Notes: generated by a model from the sequence alone, not told the origin. 64,000 nucleotides of DNA from CAIZGX01 sp046048875 (GCA_046048875.1 JBJOFG010000001.1:1-64000); one strand, 5' to 3'; counted from the first letter of the stretch, positions 45,555-54,086 are shown. Translations and numbers: made by a program.

Positions 45555-47143
45555 TTTTTCAATTGAATACGTGCCGGTGCGTTTGCCACTTCCCACGCCG
45601 TAGAGAAAACCAATTGAGCAATGCTGCACATCTTGTCGTAAAGAATTTTTTCAGGGTCGTCACCTGGCTTATGATAGTCTTCATGAACCCCACTGAAATA
45701 AAAGATGACAGGGATATTGTTCTTCGCAAAGTTGTAGTGGTCTGAGCGATAGTAAAATTGGTTTGGATCGTCTTCCGAATTGAAGGTGTAGTCTAACGCT
45801 AGATTAGAGGTTTGCTTATTTACCGCTTCAGAAATATTATGAAGATCCATGCTTAAGCGGTCACTTCCAATCAAGTAAACATATTTCTCATTGTCTTTGT
45901 GCGCTTCGTCTACACGTCCAATCATGTCAATGTTCAAGTCACAAACCGTGTTTGCAAGCGGATAAACCGGATGTCTTGTGTAGTATTCACTTCCGAACAA
46001 TCCTTTCTCTTCACCACTTACATGCAGAACAAGTATGCTCCGTTTTGGACCATTTCCGTCTTTCTTCGCTTGAATAAAGGCCTCTGCAATTTCCATTGCT
46101 GAAACCGTTCCTGAACCATCGTCATCTGCACCGTTGTTAATCTCGCCATTCACAACACCAATGTGGTCATAGTGCGCAGATATGACAACAATTTCATTCT
46201 TTAACGTTTCGTCACTTCCTTCTATAAAAGCCAATACATTTTCGCTAGAAACCATTTCGTCGGTAACATTCACATTCAACGAAGCTTCAACCGCTCTTTC
46301 ACAAAGCCCTATTTTTTTGCTTGAAAACAAGGGTTTTCTCTTCTTTTTTAATCCGTCTAAATTTTTTGTAAGATCTAAATTGAACCACTCGTTGGCAGAT
46401 TTTTCATTGGTGAAAATTAATGGAATTCCTGTTGCAAAAGCTACATCCATATCTTCAATCAATTCCATCTTTTCCGATTCTAACCAAAATTTAATACGAG
46501 GTAAAAACGTGGCGTAATCACGACGAATAACAACGATAGCCTTTGCACCATTTTGCTGGGCTAGAGCAACCTTTAGTCCTGGATCGTAAGACCAATCGCT
46601 TAACTGCTCAACGTCTCCAGAAATCAAAGATTTTCCCTTTTTATTCTTTGGCTCTCCGTCCATCACAACCACCAAAGCATCTTTTACATCCAAATCTTCA
46701 TAATCATTGTAACGTCCTTCCGTGATACCGTATCCAGCAAATACAATTCGTGTAAATGTTTTTGTTCCCTCTAACCCTTCGGCATCTAGAGAAAAAATAT
46801 CTTTCGAACTTTCATAGTTCTTTCCATTTACCGTAAGAATGGTCGATGTTAGTTTACGCTTGCGCAAAGGAAAACTCTGTTGCTGAACACCGGTCATAGA
46901 ACCTTTTTCCAATCCTAAAGACTCGTAATAATTTTCAATATATGCCGCTGCTTTTTTCTGACCTGGTTTACTGGTTTCTCTTCCTTCAAACTCGTCTGCC
47001 GCTAGTATAAAAAGTTGTTCTTTAAGCTCCTTTACCGTAATAGTATTCATGTAAGTGTCGCGCTTATCGAATGCATCTAGAGATGCTTGTCCTAAAGCAC
47101 TAAGGCTAAGAACACTGAATAATAATCCTATTAATTTTTTCAT
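45551..47143 (-). CDS. Secreted M28-family metallopeptidase with PA domain
   Basis: A 530-residue exported zinc aminopeptidase-like protein with a signal peptide (1-18). A protease-associated domain sits at about 120-270. The M28 domain (about 300-520) has the metal ligands in SAHYDHIG, NGADDDGSGT, GEEKGLFGS and NIDMIGR. The final His ligand region may be in YRSDHYNF. It likely trims peptides in the periplasm or outside the cell. The start chosen is the ATG ending at 47143, which begins the signal peptide and sits 1 base after the rpiB stop; a longer frame to 47155 would overlap rpiB. Confidence 0.88.
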   Translation of the reverse strand: MKKLIGLLFSVLSLSALGQASLDAFDKRDTYMNTITVKELKEQLFILAADEFEGRETSKPGQKKAAAYIENYYESLGLEKGSMTGVQQQSFPLRKRKLTSTILTVNGKNYESSKDIFSLDAEGLEGTKTFTRIVFAGYGITEGRYNDYEDLDVKDALVVVMDGEPKNKKGKSLISGDVEQLSDWSYDPGLKVALAQQNGAKAIVVIRRDYATFLPRIKFWLESEKMELIEDMDVAFATGIPLIFTNEKSANEWFNLDLTKNLDGLKKKRKPLFSSKKIGLCERAVEASLNVNVTDEMVSSENVLAFIEGSDETLKNEIVVISAHYDHIGVVNGEINNGADDDGSGTVSAMEIAEAFIQAKKDGNGPKRSILVLHVSGEEKGLFGSEYYTRHPVYPLANTVCDLNIDMIGRVDEAHKDNEKYVYLIGSDRLSMDLHNISEAVNKQTSNLALDYTFNSEDDPNQFYYRSDHYNFAKNNIPVIFYFSGVHEDYHKPGDDPEKILYDKMCSIAQLVFSTAWEVANAPARIQLKN

Positions 47144-47144
47144 C

Positions 47145-47573
47145 TTACAAATCAATTTTTTCTACTCTTCTAGCGTGTCTTCCTCCTTCGAATGGAGTAT
47201 CTAAAAATGCTTTAACCATTGCTTCTGCAACGTCTAAGGATACAAATCGAGCAGGTATAGAAAGAATATTAGCATCGTTATGTTGTCTTGCTAATGTTGC
47301 AATTTCTTCTGTCCAGCACAAAGCTGCTCTCACTCCCGCATGCTTATTTGCAGCAATACTCACCCCATTCGCTGAACCACAAAGCAAAATTCCACGTGAA
47401 TCATTATTTACACTTTTAGCAACTGCATGGGCATAATCTGCATAGTCGCAACTCTCTTCTGAATCACATCCTTTATCTTCAACTTCAATTCCAGTGTAAT
47501 TCTTTAATAACCATACTTTCAACGCTTCTTTCATTTCGAAACCAGCATGATCAGATCCTATGTAAAGCTTCAT
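47145..47573 (-). CDS. rpiB: Ribose-5-phosphate isomerase B
   Basis: RpiB interconverts ribose 5-phosphate and ribulose 5-phosphate in the pentose phosphate pathway. The 142-residue protein has the family start LYIGSDHAGFEMK, the catalytic Cys65 in GILLCGSANGVS and His98 in ARQHNDANIL. Length is standard. It is the last gene before the proposed replication origin and is transcribed away from it, with the M28 gene 1 base downstream. A weak parS-like sequence lies inside it at 47388-47403. Confidence 0.94.
   Translation of the reverse strand: MKLYIGSDHAGFEMKEALKVWLLKNYTGIEVEDKGCDSEESCDYADYAHAVAKSVNNDSRGILLCGSANGVSIAANKHAGVRAALCWTEEIATLARQHNDANILSIPARFVSLDVAEAMVKAFLDTPFEGGRHARRVEKIDL
47388..47403. 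promoter_or_regulatory. Weak parS-like sequence inside rpiB
   Basis: AATTCCACGTGAATCA matches TGTTNCACGTGAAACA at 13 positions if the N is free (12 of 16 against the T version). It keeps the CACGTGAA core. It is inside a coding region, so chance cannot be excluded, but it lies near the proposed origin with two other parS-like sites. Confidence 0.3.
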
Positions 47574-48103
47574 ATTGTTTAGATTTGTACAAACTTATTT
47601 CATTTATTTCTGTTTTGAATAAGGCTGTGAATGGAATGATAAGACTTTTAACAACTCGCACTTTTTTGTGTCACTAACTTGTGAATAACTGTTAAAAACA
47701 AAATTTTTACTTTCATTCTCTTTAAGCCCTTATACAGAAAGAATGATTGTCAAAATTTACTTCTCACTTTTTTGATTTTGTTATGAACGAAATCAATCAA
47801 CAGAAAAAGAGTTGTTAGAAGATAAAGAATATCAACATGCCACAATTTTAACAACTTTGTTGAATTCGTCAAATACAATTCAAATTCAAAGAATTAAGTA
47901 TACTAAAATTGTTAAGAACGTGTTACTTCAATGATAATATCGAAAAATCCTAAGAACTTTGAAAGAACTTACTGACGTAATTAACAGCCCTATTACTATG
48001 ACTATTTTCTTTTATAAAGAATATAATTAGATGATAGATGTTGGTGAAAACAAAGTTAACGTCAAATTAGTTTTGAATTGGAAATCATAACGACCTTTGA
48101 AAA
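47574..48103. other. oriC: Candidate chromosomal replication origin (oriC), 530-base gene-free AT-rich region
   Basis: No gene fits here. Hand counting gives about 26% G+C over 47641-48060, well below the genes around it. TGTGAATAA at 47680-47688 is an exact match to the DnaA box TTATNCACA read on the minus strand. TTTTAACAACT occurs at 47646-47656 and 47846-47856, exactly 200 bases apart, and its inverted core AGTTGTTA at 47810-47817; related TGTTAA/TTGTTAA motifs lie at 47690-47695 and 47909-47915. rpiB is transcribed away to the left and the YwqK gene to the right. mnmG and a strong parS site lie within 3.5 kb. Sampled GC skew changes sign across the region. dnaA is not in the window, so the assignment rests on these clues. 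Confidence 0.5.
47680..47688 (-). promoter_or_regulatory. DnaA-box match in the candidate origin
   Basis: TGTGAATAA on the plus strand is TTATTCACA on the minus strand, an exact fit to TTATNCACA. Only this one clear box was found, so clustering is weak unless this clade uses a looser box. Confidence 0.42.
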
Positions 48104-49603
48104 ATGAAATCAATCGGAATATTAATCACTCTTCTTCTCGCTAGCCAGCTTTCGTTGTTGGCACAGAAAGAGTTCAAGATATTCTACTACGCCAACGGTC
48201 AAAAGAGCAGCGAGGGTTATTTGGAACAGGGCAAGCCAAACGGCTATTGGAAGAATTATTACGACAATGGAATACTGAAGTCAGAAGGAAATAGAAAAGA
48301 TTTTCAGCTCGATTCCACGTGGAAGTTTTTTCGACCGGATGGAAGCCTGCAACAGTCGATAGAATATCAAGGAAACGTAAAATCAGGTGCGGAGTGTTAT
48401 TACGATTCATTAGGGCGAAAAGAACGATTAATCACTTTCAAGAACGATATTAAAGATGGCCCTGCAGCAGAGTATTTCGGATCAGGTAATTTAAAAACGT
48501 CATTCAACTATGTCAATAATCTTATTGAAGGAAAATACTTTGAATACGCAGAAGACGGCAGAGTAATAACCAGGAGAACTTATAAGAATGGATTAATTTA
48601 TTCAGAGGAGAAAATTAATCGATACAACAAGAGCGGTCAGCGTGTTGGATTGTGGGTGGATGTTAGAGAAAATGGCAGATTGAAGGAAGAAGGAAATTAT
48701 TTGAATGGATTGAAAGAGGGAACGTTCAAGGTGTATAACAAGCAAGGAGAATTTTGGAAATATGAATTCTACGAATTTGGAATTTTAAAGGAGAATACAG
48801 AGGAAACAGAATTCGTTAAGATTGAAAAATTTTACGATTCAAAGGGAAGAGTAATTGAGAGAGGTGGTACAAAAAATGGACAGAAACATGGAATATTTCA
48901 AACACTAGATTCCACGGGAAACATTATTTTCTCAAGGTTGTATTTGAATGATATCAAACAAGCCGAAGGGAAGTATGATTCATTGAATAGAGAGGTAGGA
49001 GAATGGAAATATTATTTTCCGAGTGGTGCGGTTCGTGCGTTTGGTGGTTTTTCGAACGGAAAAAAAATTGGAGAATGGAAGTATTATTTCGAAAACGGAA
49101 AGTTGGAACAATCAGGGAAGTACGAGAATAATGTTATTACAGGAAAGTGGTTATGGTATTATTCTAACGGAATTGTGCTGAGGGAAGAATATTACAGAAA
49201 AGGAAAATTAGATGGTCATTATATTGAAAATGACAGCCTCGGAAATGTAGTATTAGAAGGGGATTTTACGGATGGATTGAAGCAAGGAATGTGGTTTAGA
49301 TTTATCAACGATCATAAGGAAGAAGGGGAGTATGTAGATGATGAGCGGAACGGACGTTGGTTGTTCACTCATTCCAATGGAAACAAAATGTTTGAAGGTG
49401 CTTTTGAATTAGGTGTCGCGGTTGGAAAGCATGAATACTTTTATTCAAATGGAAAACCAGAAATGCGTGGCACTTACGCAGGTGGTGAATTGGATGGTGA
49501 TTGGATGTATTTCGATGAAGATGGAAACTACATCAACACCGTCACTTATCAAGGCGGAAAACTTTACAAAGTTGACGGTGTTAAACTGAAAGAAAAGAAG
49601 TAG
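48104..49603 (+). CDS. Secreted YwqK/MORN-like repeat protein
   Basis: A 499-residue protein with a signal peptide (1-20) followed almost entirely by 20-24-residue repeats of the form YYxNGxLxxxGxYxNGxxxGxWxYY. At least fifteen copies are seen (for example FYYANGQKSSEGYLEQGKPNG and YYFENGKLEQSGKYENN). Such proteins are often labelled YwqK-family antitoxin, but nothing here points to a toxin-antitoxin pair. The repeats form beta-hairpin arrays likely used for binding. It is the first gene to the right of the candidate origin, transcribed away from it, with strong G-over-C bias. Confidence 0.83.
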   Translation: MKSIGILITLLLASQLSLLAQKEFKIFYYANGQKSSEGYLEQGKPNGYWKNYYDNGILKSEGNRKDFQLDSTWKFFRPDGSLQQSIEYQGNVKSGAECYYDSLGRKERLITFKNDIKDGPAAEYFGSGNLKTSFNYVNNLIEGKYFEYAEDGRVITRRTYKNGLIYSEEKINRYNKSGQRVGLWVDVRENGRLKEEGNYLNGLKEGTFKVYNKQGEFWKYEFYEFGILKENTEETEFVKIEKFYDSKGRVIERGGTKNGQKHGIFQTLDSTGNIIFSRLYLNDIKQAEGKYDSLNREVGEWKYYFPSGAVRAFGGFSNGKKIGEWKYYFENGKLEQSGKYENNVITGKWLWYYSNGIVLREEYYRKGKLDGHYIENDSLGNVVLEGDFTDGLKQGMWFRFINDHKEEGEYVDDERNGRWLFTHSNGNKMFEGAFELGVAVGKHEYFYSNGKPEMRGTYAGGELDGDWMYFDEDGNYINTVTYQGGKLYKVDGVKLKEKK

Positions 49604-49605
49604 GT

Positions 49606-49621
49606 TGTTTCACATGAAATT
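49606..49621. promoter_or_regulatory. Degenerate parS-like site after mnmG
   Basis: TGTTTCACATGAAATT matches the parS consensus TGTTTCACGTGAAACA at 13 of 16 positions. It sits in the 17-base gap between the YwqK gene stop and the mnmG stop codon, 1.9 kb from the stronger site. Confidence 0.45.
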
Positions 49622-51492
49622 TAGCGCCCGATGTGAATCAGAAGGATAGAAATGTCTGAAGGATTCACCCCGCTTATTCTGCTGGCTTGTCCAACTGTGT
49701 AAGGTCTAATCTTCGTCAATTTCTGTCGAGCTTCAATACTCATCGAAGTAAGTTTCATATAATCGAATTCTGGCGAGAGCTGTATGTGATCGAGTCTTGT
49801 TAGTTTATCTGCCATATCCCTTTCTCGCTGCAAATAACCCGCATATTTTACACTTATTTCTACCGCTGCGATAACTTCCACCTCATTCTCCCCAAGAGTT
49901 GAAATTTCGGCCTTTAAATCATTGTTAACCGAGATTATGTCATTCAAACTTATTTGCGGACGACTTAACAATGTAATCAGTTTCAATTTCTGATCTATTG
50001 GGGTGCTTCCTTTTTCCTCTAGAAGGGGATTCATTTCGTCGGGAGTCGTAGAAGTTTTTTCAATAGTTTTCATGACTGATTTGATGTGTCCACGTTTCTT
50101 TTCGAGCATTGACATGCGTTCGTCTGAAGCTAAACCAATGGCGTGTGATAAGGGCGTGAGTCTTTCGTCAGCATTGTCTTGTCTAAGTAATGTTCTGTAC
50201 TCGGCACGACTGGTAAACATGCGGTAGGGCTCATCCGTACTTTTCGTAATCAGATCATCGATAAGCACACCGATGTATGCTTCATCTCTTCTAAGAATAA
50301 ATGGGTCTTTTTCTTGAACATATAAACCGGCGTTTATGCCTGCAATGATCCCTTGGCCAGCGGCTTCTTCGTACCCTGTGGTTCCATTAATTTGACCTGC
50401 GAAGAAAAGACCAGAAACATCTTTGCTCTCTAGAGTTGGCTTCAGTTGATCTGGTGGAAAATAATCGTATTCAATGGCATATCCTGGACGAAACATCTTT
50501 GCATTTTCAAATCCCGGAATAAGATTTAATGCTTTTTGTTGCACCTCTTCGGGAAGACTTGTAGAGAATCCGTTGAGATAAATTTCTACTGTCTTCCACC
50601 CTTCCGGTTCAACGAACAATTGATGGGAATCTTTGTCAGCGAAGCGTGTAATTTTATCTTCGATGGATGGGCAATATCTCGGACCTGTGCCTGTAATTCT
50701 TCCAGTGAACATAGGACTTTGTTCGAATCCAGTTGCTAAAACTTCATGCACAGCGCTGTTGGTAGTCGTTATCCAACAGCATCGTTGCTTTGTGATTTTA
50801 GGTTGATGAATGTATGAGAATCGCTGTGGATTTTCATCACCTTCTTGTACTTCCATTTTAGAATAATCTAGCGATCGTCCGTCTATTCTTGGCGGTGTTC
50901 CAGTCTTCATTCTTCCTGCTCTGAACCCCAATGAAACCAACTGTTCTGTTATTCCGTGAGATGCTTTTTCTCCTATTCTTCCACCGCCAAATTGTTTCTC
51001 GCCAATGTGAATGACGCCGTTTAGGAAAGTACCGCTTGTAATAACAACAGAATCGCAGGAAAACGCCATTCCAAGAGCTGTTTTCACTCCTTTAACACGA
51101 TTGTTTTCGATGATAACCTCATTTACAGAGTCTTGCCAAAAATCAACGCCTGGAGTTTGCTCAAGGGCATTGCGCCACTCCTCTGCAAAAAGCATGCGAT
51201 CATTTTGAGTTCGCGGACTCCACATGGCTGGACCCTTACTTAAATTGAGCATGCGGTATTGTATTGCAGATAGGTCTGAGACTATACCACTGTAACCACC
51301 GAGAGCATCTAACTCTCTCACTATTTGTCCTTTAGCTACACCACCCATGGCTGGATTACAGGACATTTGTCCGATTTTATTCATGTCCATGGTTATCAAT
51401 AAAACGCTATTTTTTAAATTTGCTGCCGCTGCCGCCGCTTCATTTCCCGCATGGCCAGCACCGACAACTACTACGTTGTAATGTTTATTCAT
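49621..51492 (-). CDS. mnmG: tRNA uridine-5-carboxymethylaminomethyl(34) synthesis protein MnmG (GidA)
   Basis: MnmG works with MnmE to modify the wobble uridine of several tRNAs, using FAD. The 623-residue protein has the FAD-binding start VVVGAGHAGNEAA (residues 8-20) and CNPAMGGVAKGQIVRELDALGG. The signature regions TGTPPRIDGRSLD and GQINGTTGYEEAAGQGIIAGINAG are also clear. Length is standard. gidA is a well-known neighbour of bacterial origins. Here it is bracketed by two parS-like sites (49606 and 51502) and lies 1.5 kb from the candidate oriC. Confidence 0.96.
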   Translation of the reverse strand: MNKHYNVVVVGAGHAGNEAAAAAANLKNSVLLITMDMNKIGQMSCNPAMGGVAKGQIVRELDALGGYSGIVSDLSAIQYRMLNLSKGPAMWSPRTQNDRMLFAEEWRNALEQTPGVDFWQDSVNEVIIENNRVKGVKTALGMAFSCDSVVITSGTFLNGVIHIGEKQFGGGRIGEKASHGITEQLVSLGFRAGRMKTGTPPRIDGRSLDYSKMEVQEGDENPQRFSYIHQPKITKQRCCWITTTNSAVHEVLATGFEQSPMFTGRITGTGPRYCPSIEDKITRFADKDSHQLFVEPEGWKTVEIYLNGFSTSLPEEVQQKALNLIPGFENAKMFRPGYAIEYDYFPPDQLKPTLESKDVSGLFFAGQINGTTGYEEAAGQGIIAGINAGLYVQEKDPFILRRDEAYIGVLIDDLITKSTDEPYRMFTSRAEYRTLLRQDNADERLTPLSHAIGLASDERMSMLEKKRGHIKSVMKTIEKTSTTPDEMNPLLEEKGSTPIDQKLKLITLLSRPQISLNDIISVNNDLKAEISTLGENEVEVIAAVEISVKYAGYLQRERDMADKLTRLDHIQLSPEFDYMKLTSMSIEARQKLTKIRPYTVGQASRISGVNPSDISILLIHIGR

Positions 51493-51501
51493 AATTTTAT
51501 A

Positions 51502-51517
51502 TGTTTCACGTGAAACG
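51502..51517. promoter_or_regulatory. parS: parS centromere site (ParB-binding)
   Basis: TGTTTCACGTGAAACG matches the near-universal parS sequence TGTTTCACGTGAAACA at 15 of 16 bases, including the full TTTCACGTGAAA palindrome. It lies in the 41-base gap between the ybeY stop and the mnmG start. ParB loads here to segregate the chromosome. parS sites cluster near origins, supporting oriC at 47.6-48.1 kb. Confidence 0.8.
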
Positions 51518-51533
51518 TGTTTTTTGTTCTTTT

Positions 51534-51980
51534 TTAAGTGTTTGAATTTACTACAAATTTAGTGAAAAATAGTTGAATACACAAGTCTTCATTTGCGGTC
51601 ATTTCTTTTTTCTTTTTCGGACTTTTATCTTGAAAACCAATGAGATGAAGAACACCATGAGCAAGAACACGAAGGAGTTCTTGCTTATAATCCACTTTGT
51701 GAATCAGAGCGTTTTCCACGACACGTTCCACGCTGATGAAGATATCACCAGACACAATTTCATTTTCACAATAATCAAAAGTGATAATGTCAGTGTAATA
51801 ATCATGTTGGAGGAAATTTCGATTCACCTCAAGTATTTTCTCGTCGTTACAAAAAACAAAGGCTAATTCGCCGACTTTTTTACCGTGATTTGAGACAAAT
51901 TCTTTAATCCAGGCTTTTAAATGGCGTTTCGAAGGTGTTTTGGTGCTAACACCTTCATTGTGGAATGAAATGCTGTTCAT
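51534..51980 (-). CDS. ybeY: Endoribonuclease YbeY (rRNA maturation factor)
   Basis: YbeY is a metal-dependent RNase involved in 16S rRNA maturation and ribosome quality control. The 148-residue protein has the motif LAHGVLHLIGFQDKS, where the usual HGxLHLxGYDH third His is absent; I recall the D-K variant from other Bacteroidota YbeY proteins. The family stretch YTDIITFDYCENEIVSGDIFIS is also clear. The frame continues to an ATG at 52007, but the ATG ending at 51980 gives the family-length N-terminus. mnmG follows downstream across the parS site. Confidence 0.88.
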   Translation of the reverse strand: MNSISFHNEGVSTKTPSKRHLKAWIKEFVSNHGKKVGELAFVFCNDEKILEVNRNFLQHDYYTDIITFDYCENEIVSGDIFISVERVVENALIHKVDYKQELLRVLAHGVLHLIGFQDKSPKKKKEMTANEDLCIQLFFTKFVVNSNT

Positions 51981-52120
51981 GGCCACGAAAATGACTAGGT
52001 TTTTCACTCACAAGACAGGAGAAATAGAAACTTGACGAACAAGAAGCGGTTAACAATTCAAAATCTTTAAACGTTGCGCAAGCGTATTGTGCTGCAATTT
52101 TGAAAGACATAAAAAGAACT

Positions 52121-53116
52121 ATGAGAAAGATTCAACTGATTTTATCACTAGCAGTCATGGTAGCGATTGTTTTCGTAGGCTGTGTACCACAGCGAAAATT
52201 TGCTGAAATGAAAACAGCAAAAGAAACCACTGAAAACGAGAACAAGGAGTTACAGAAGCAACTTGACAACGTGAACGCGACAACTAAGGAGCAGGGAGCA
52301 ACGATTGAAACGCTGAAAAAATCAATCAACAAATTGAATGAGGACACAACGCTCTACGGGAAGGAATACCGTAGACTTCGCGTTATGTATGATAAAGTGA
52401 ACGAGTTAAACAATGAACTTCTTGCGAAAAACGAGAAGTTGTACAATAACTCTTTGGAAGAGAATAAGAAACTGTTGAGAGATTTGGAACGTGCCAAAGA
52501 AGCGCTTCAAGTGAAAGAAGATTCTTTGTACAAACTGGAAAAATCGGTCAAAGAAAAACAAGCGGCGTTGGCAAAAGCACAGAAGGATTTATTTGAAAGA
52601 GAGGTAAAAATTAAAGAGCTTGATTCGTTGCTTCAGGCACAACGAAGCGCAAGTGAATTGTTAAGAGCAAAGCTGGAAGCGGCACTGCTAAACTATAAGA
52701 ACAAAGGAATTTCTGTTCGTGAGGAAAACGGAAAGGTATACGTAAGTATGGAAGCGCAATTGTTATTTCCTTCGGGTAAAACAGAGATTAACCCCGATGG
52801 AAAATCAGCGATTATTCAACTTGCAAAAATTATTCAAGACGAGAAAGATTTGAATATTATTGTTGAAGGACATACTGACTCGGATAAGATTAGTTCTGGT
52901 GGAGCTATTCCGAGAGATAACTGGGAGCTAAGTGTTTTGAGATCTACGGAAGTGATTAAGCTTATCACAGCGAACAGCAAGATAGATCCTGCGCAATTGG
53001 CAGCTTCTGGAAGAAGTGAGTATCACCCCTTGGATCCGAATGACAAAGCAAGAAACAGAAGAATTGAAATTATTCTTGAGCCTAACTTGAAAGAATTGTA
53101 TAAGATTATCAAATAA
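52121..53116 (+). CDS. OmpA-family peptidoglycan-binding lipoprotein with long coiled coil
   Basis: A 331-residue envelope protein. The lipoprotein signal ends at Cys21 (IVFVGC). Residues about 25-185 form a long heptad-rich coiled coil, and the OmpA C-terminal domain (about 200-325) has GHTDSD, NWELSVLRS and NRRIEIILEP, the peptidoglycan-binding signature. It would tether the outer membrane to the cell wall. I chose the ATG at 52121 because it gives the signal peptide directly; an ATG 21 bases earlier is also open. A strong terminator follows. Confidence 0.87.
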   Translation: MRKIQLILSLAVMVAIVFVGCVPQRKFAEMKTAKETTENENKELQKQLDNVNATTKEQGATIETLKKSINKLNEDTTLYGKEYRRLRVMYDKVNELNNELLAKNEKLYNNSLEENKKLLRDLERAKEALQVKEDSLYKLEKSVKEKQAALAKAQKDLFEREVKIKELDSLLQAQRSASELLRAKLEAALLNYKNKGISVREENGKVYVSMEAQLLFPSGKTEINPDGKSAIIQLAKIIQDEKDLNIIVEGHTDSDKISSGGAIPRDNWELSVLRSTEVIKLITANSKIDPAQLAASGRSEYHPLDPNDKARNRRIEIILEPNLKELYKIIK

Positions 53117-53140
53117 TTTTGTGCTTAAATGAAATTAAGA

Positions 53141-53161
53141 AGAGGCTTCGGCCTCTTTTTT
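53141..53161 (+). terminator. Intrinsic terminator after the OmpA-family gene
   Basis: AGAGGC-TTCG-GCCTCT hairpin (6-bp stem, stable TTCG tetraloop) immediately followed by a T-run, 24 bases after the stop codon. Confidence 0.8.
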
Positions 53162-53270
53162 GTTATCAGAGAATTTTTTAAGCGGTTGATTTTGCGACAG
53201 TAAGACCATTATGAACCTTATGTTGTTGAAATGTTAAGTTCGAAGGATGCACATCAGTTCAAGTTCCTCA

Positions 53271-53278
53271 TAAGTTTG
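53271..53278 (+). promoter_or_regulatory. -7 element of the outer-membrane barrel gene promoter
   Basis: TAAGTTTG, an exact TAnnTTTG match, 22 bases before the ATG at 53301, in a gap that also holds the upstream terminator. A second candidate TAAGTTCG lies at 53235-53242. Confidence 0.4.
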
Positions 53279-53300
53279 ACGAAATCAAACTTTTCAAACT

Positions 53301-54038
53301 ATGAAAAAAATCTTTTTGTTTTGCGCTTCTGTAGCGCTTGTGAGCACAATGAATGCTCAGTTAACATCTAAGAAAGGTGAAAACTATTTACCTGAAGCTG
53401 GAGAGTATGCCATTGGAGCAGACGCTTCTTCAATGTTGACTTACTTCGGAAACATGTTGAACGGTGGTTCAAACACAGGTTTCGGAATGGGTTACACCAA
53501 CGGAGCAACGGCTATCACTGGTAAGAAATTCATGACAGATAAAATGGCTTACCGCGGAATGGTACGTATCGGATTTGGTTCTGATAAAGTAACTACTCCT
53601 TCTGGAACAAACGAAGATGTTGTAACAAACAGCTACAACAACATTACTTTAGGTGGTGGTGTTGAGTACCGTCGTGGTAACACACGTCTTCAAGGTTATT
53701 ATGGTGCTATGGCTATGGTTGGACTTGGTGGAAGCAAGACTTCTTACGAGTACGGTGCAGGTGCTGTAGACGGACAAATCACTGAAGAAAAAGCAGGATC
53801 TACTTTCGGGTTAGGTGTTCGCGCTTTCGTTGGTGCTGAGTACTTCGTTTTACCTAAGATTTCTATCGGTGGTGAATTCGGATGGGGATTAGGTTTCACT
53901 AGCACAGGTGCTTCTGAGACTACAATCCAAGGAGCTGAAGCTGTAACAGGTGGTAAGTCTTCTTCATTCGGTCTTGATACTGATAACAACGCGTTCGGAG
54001 TTGCTCCAGCGGCTGTATTGGTTCACTTCCACTTCTAA
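53301..54038 (+). CDS. Outer membrane beta-barrel protein, probably abundant
   Basis: A 245-residue protein with a signal peptide (1-19), then Gly-rich alternating strands and a C-terminal aromatic ending (VHFHF) typical of outer-membrane barrels. I do not recognise a specific function. Codon use is strongly biased to GGT, CGT, GCT and AAC, unlike the neighbouring genes, which suggests high expression. The gene stands alone between a terminator and its own promoter upstream and a strong bidirectional terminator downstream. A porin-like or structural role is possible (inference). Confidence 0.75.
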   Translation: MKKIFLFCASVALVSTMNAQLTSKKGENYLPEAGEYAIGADASSMLTYFGNMLNGGSNTGFGMGYTNGATAITGKKFMTDKMAYRGMVRIGFGSDKVTTPSGTNEDVVTNSYNNITLGGGVEYRRGNTRLQGYYGAMAMVGLGGSKTSYEYGAGAVDGQITEEKAGSTFGLGVRAFVGAEYFVLPKISIGGEFGWGLGFTSTGASETTIQGAEAVTGGKSSSFGLDTDNNAFGVAPAAVLVHFHF

Positions 54039-54057
54039 TCGAAGTTATTGAATTATG

Positions 54058-54085
54058 AAAAGGGCCTCTTTTGAGGCCCTTTTTT
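54058..54085. terminator. Bidirectional intrinsic terminator
   Basis: AAAAGGGCCTC and GAGGCCCTTTT form an 11-bp stem around a TTTT loop, with a T-run on the plus strand and a matching A-run that serves the minus strand. It lies between the convergent barrel gene (53301-54038) and caspase/propeller gene (54087-57860), and can end both. Confidence 0.85.
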
Positions 54086-54086
54086 G

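Noticed and set aside
48027..48043. TAGATGATAGATG stretch as a DnaA-trio array
   Set aside because: The TAG units are not in regular three-base steps and are far from the DnaA box, so the match is weak.
48104..49603. YwqK repeats read as a toxin-antitoxin system or as a DNA repeat array
   Set aside because: No toxin gene is adjacent, the protein has a signal peptide, and the repeats are conserved at the protein level rather than as near-identical DNA.
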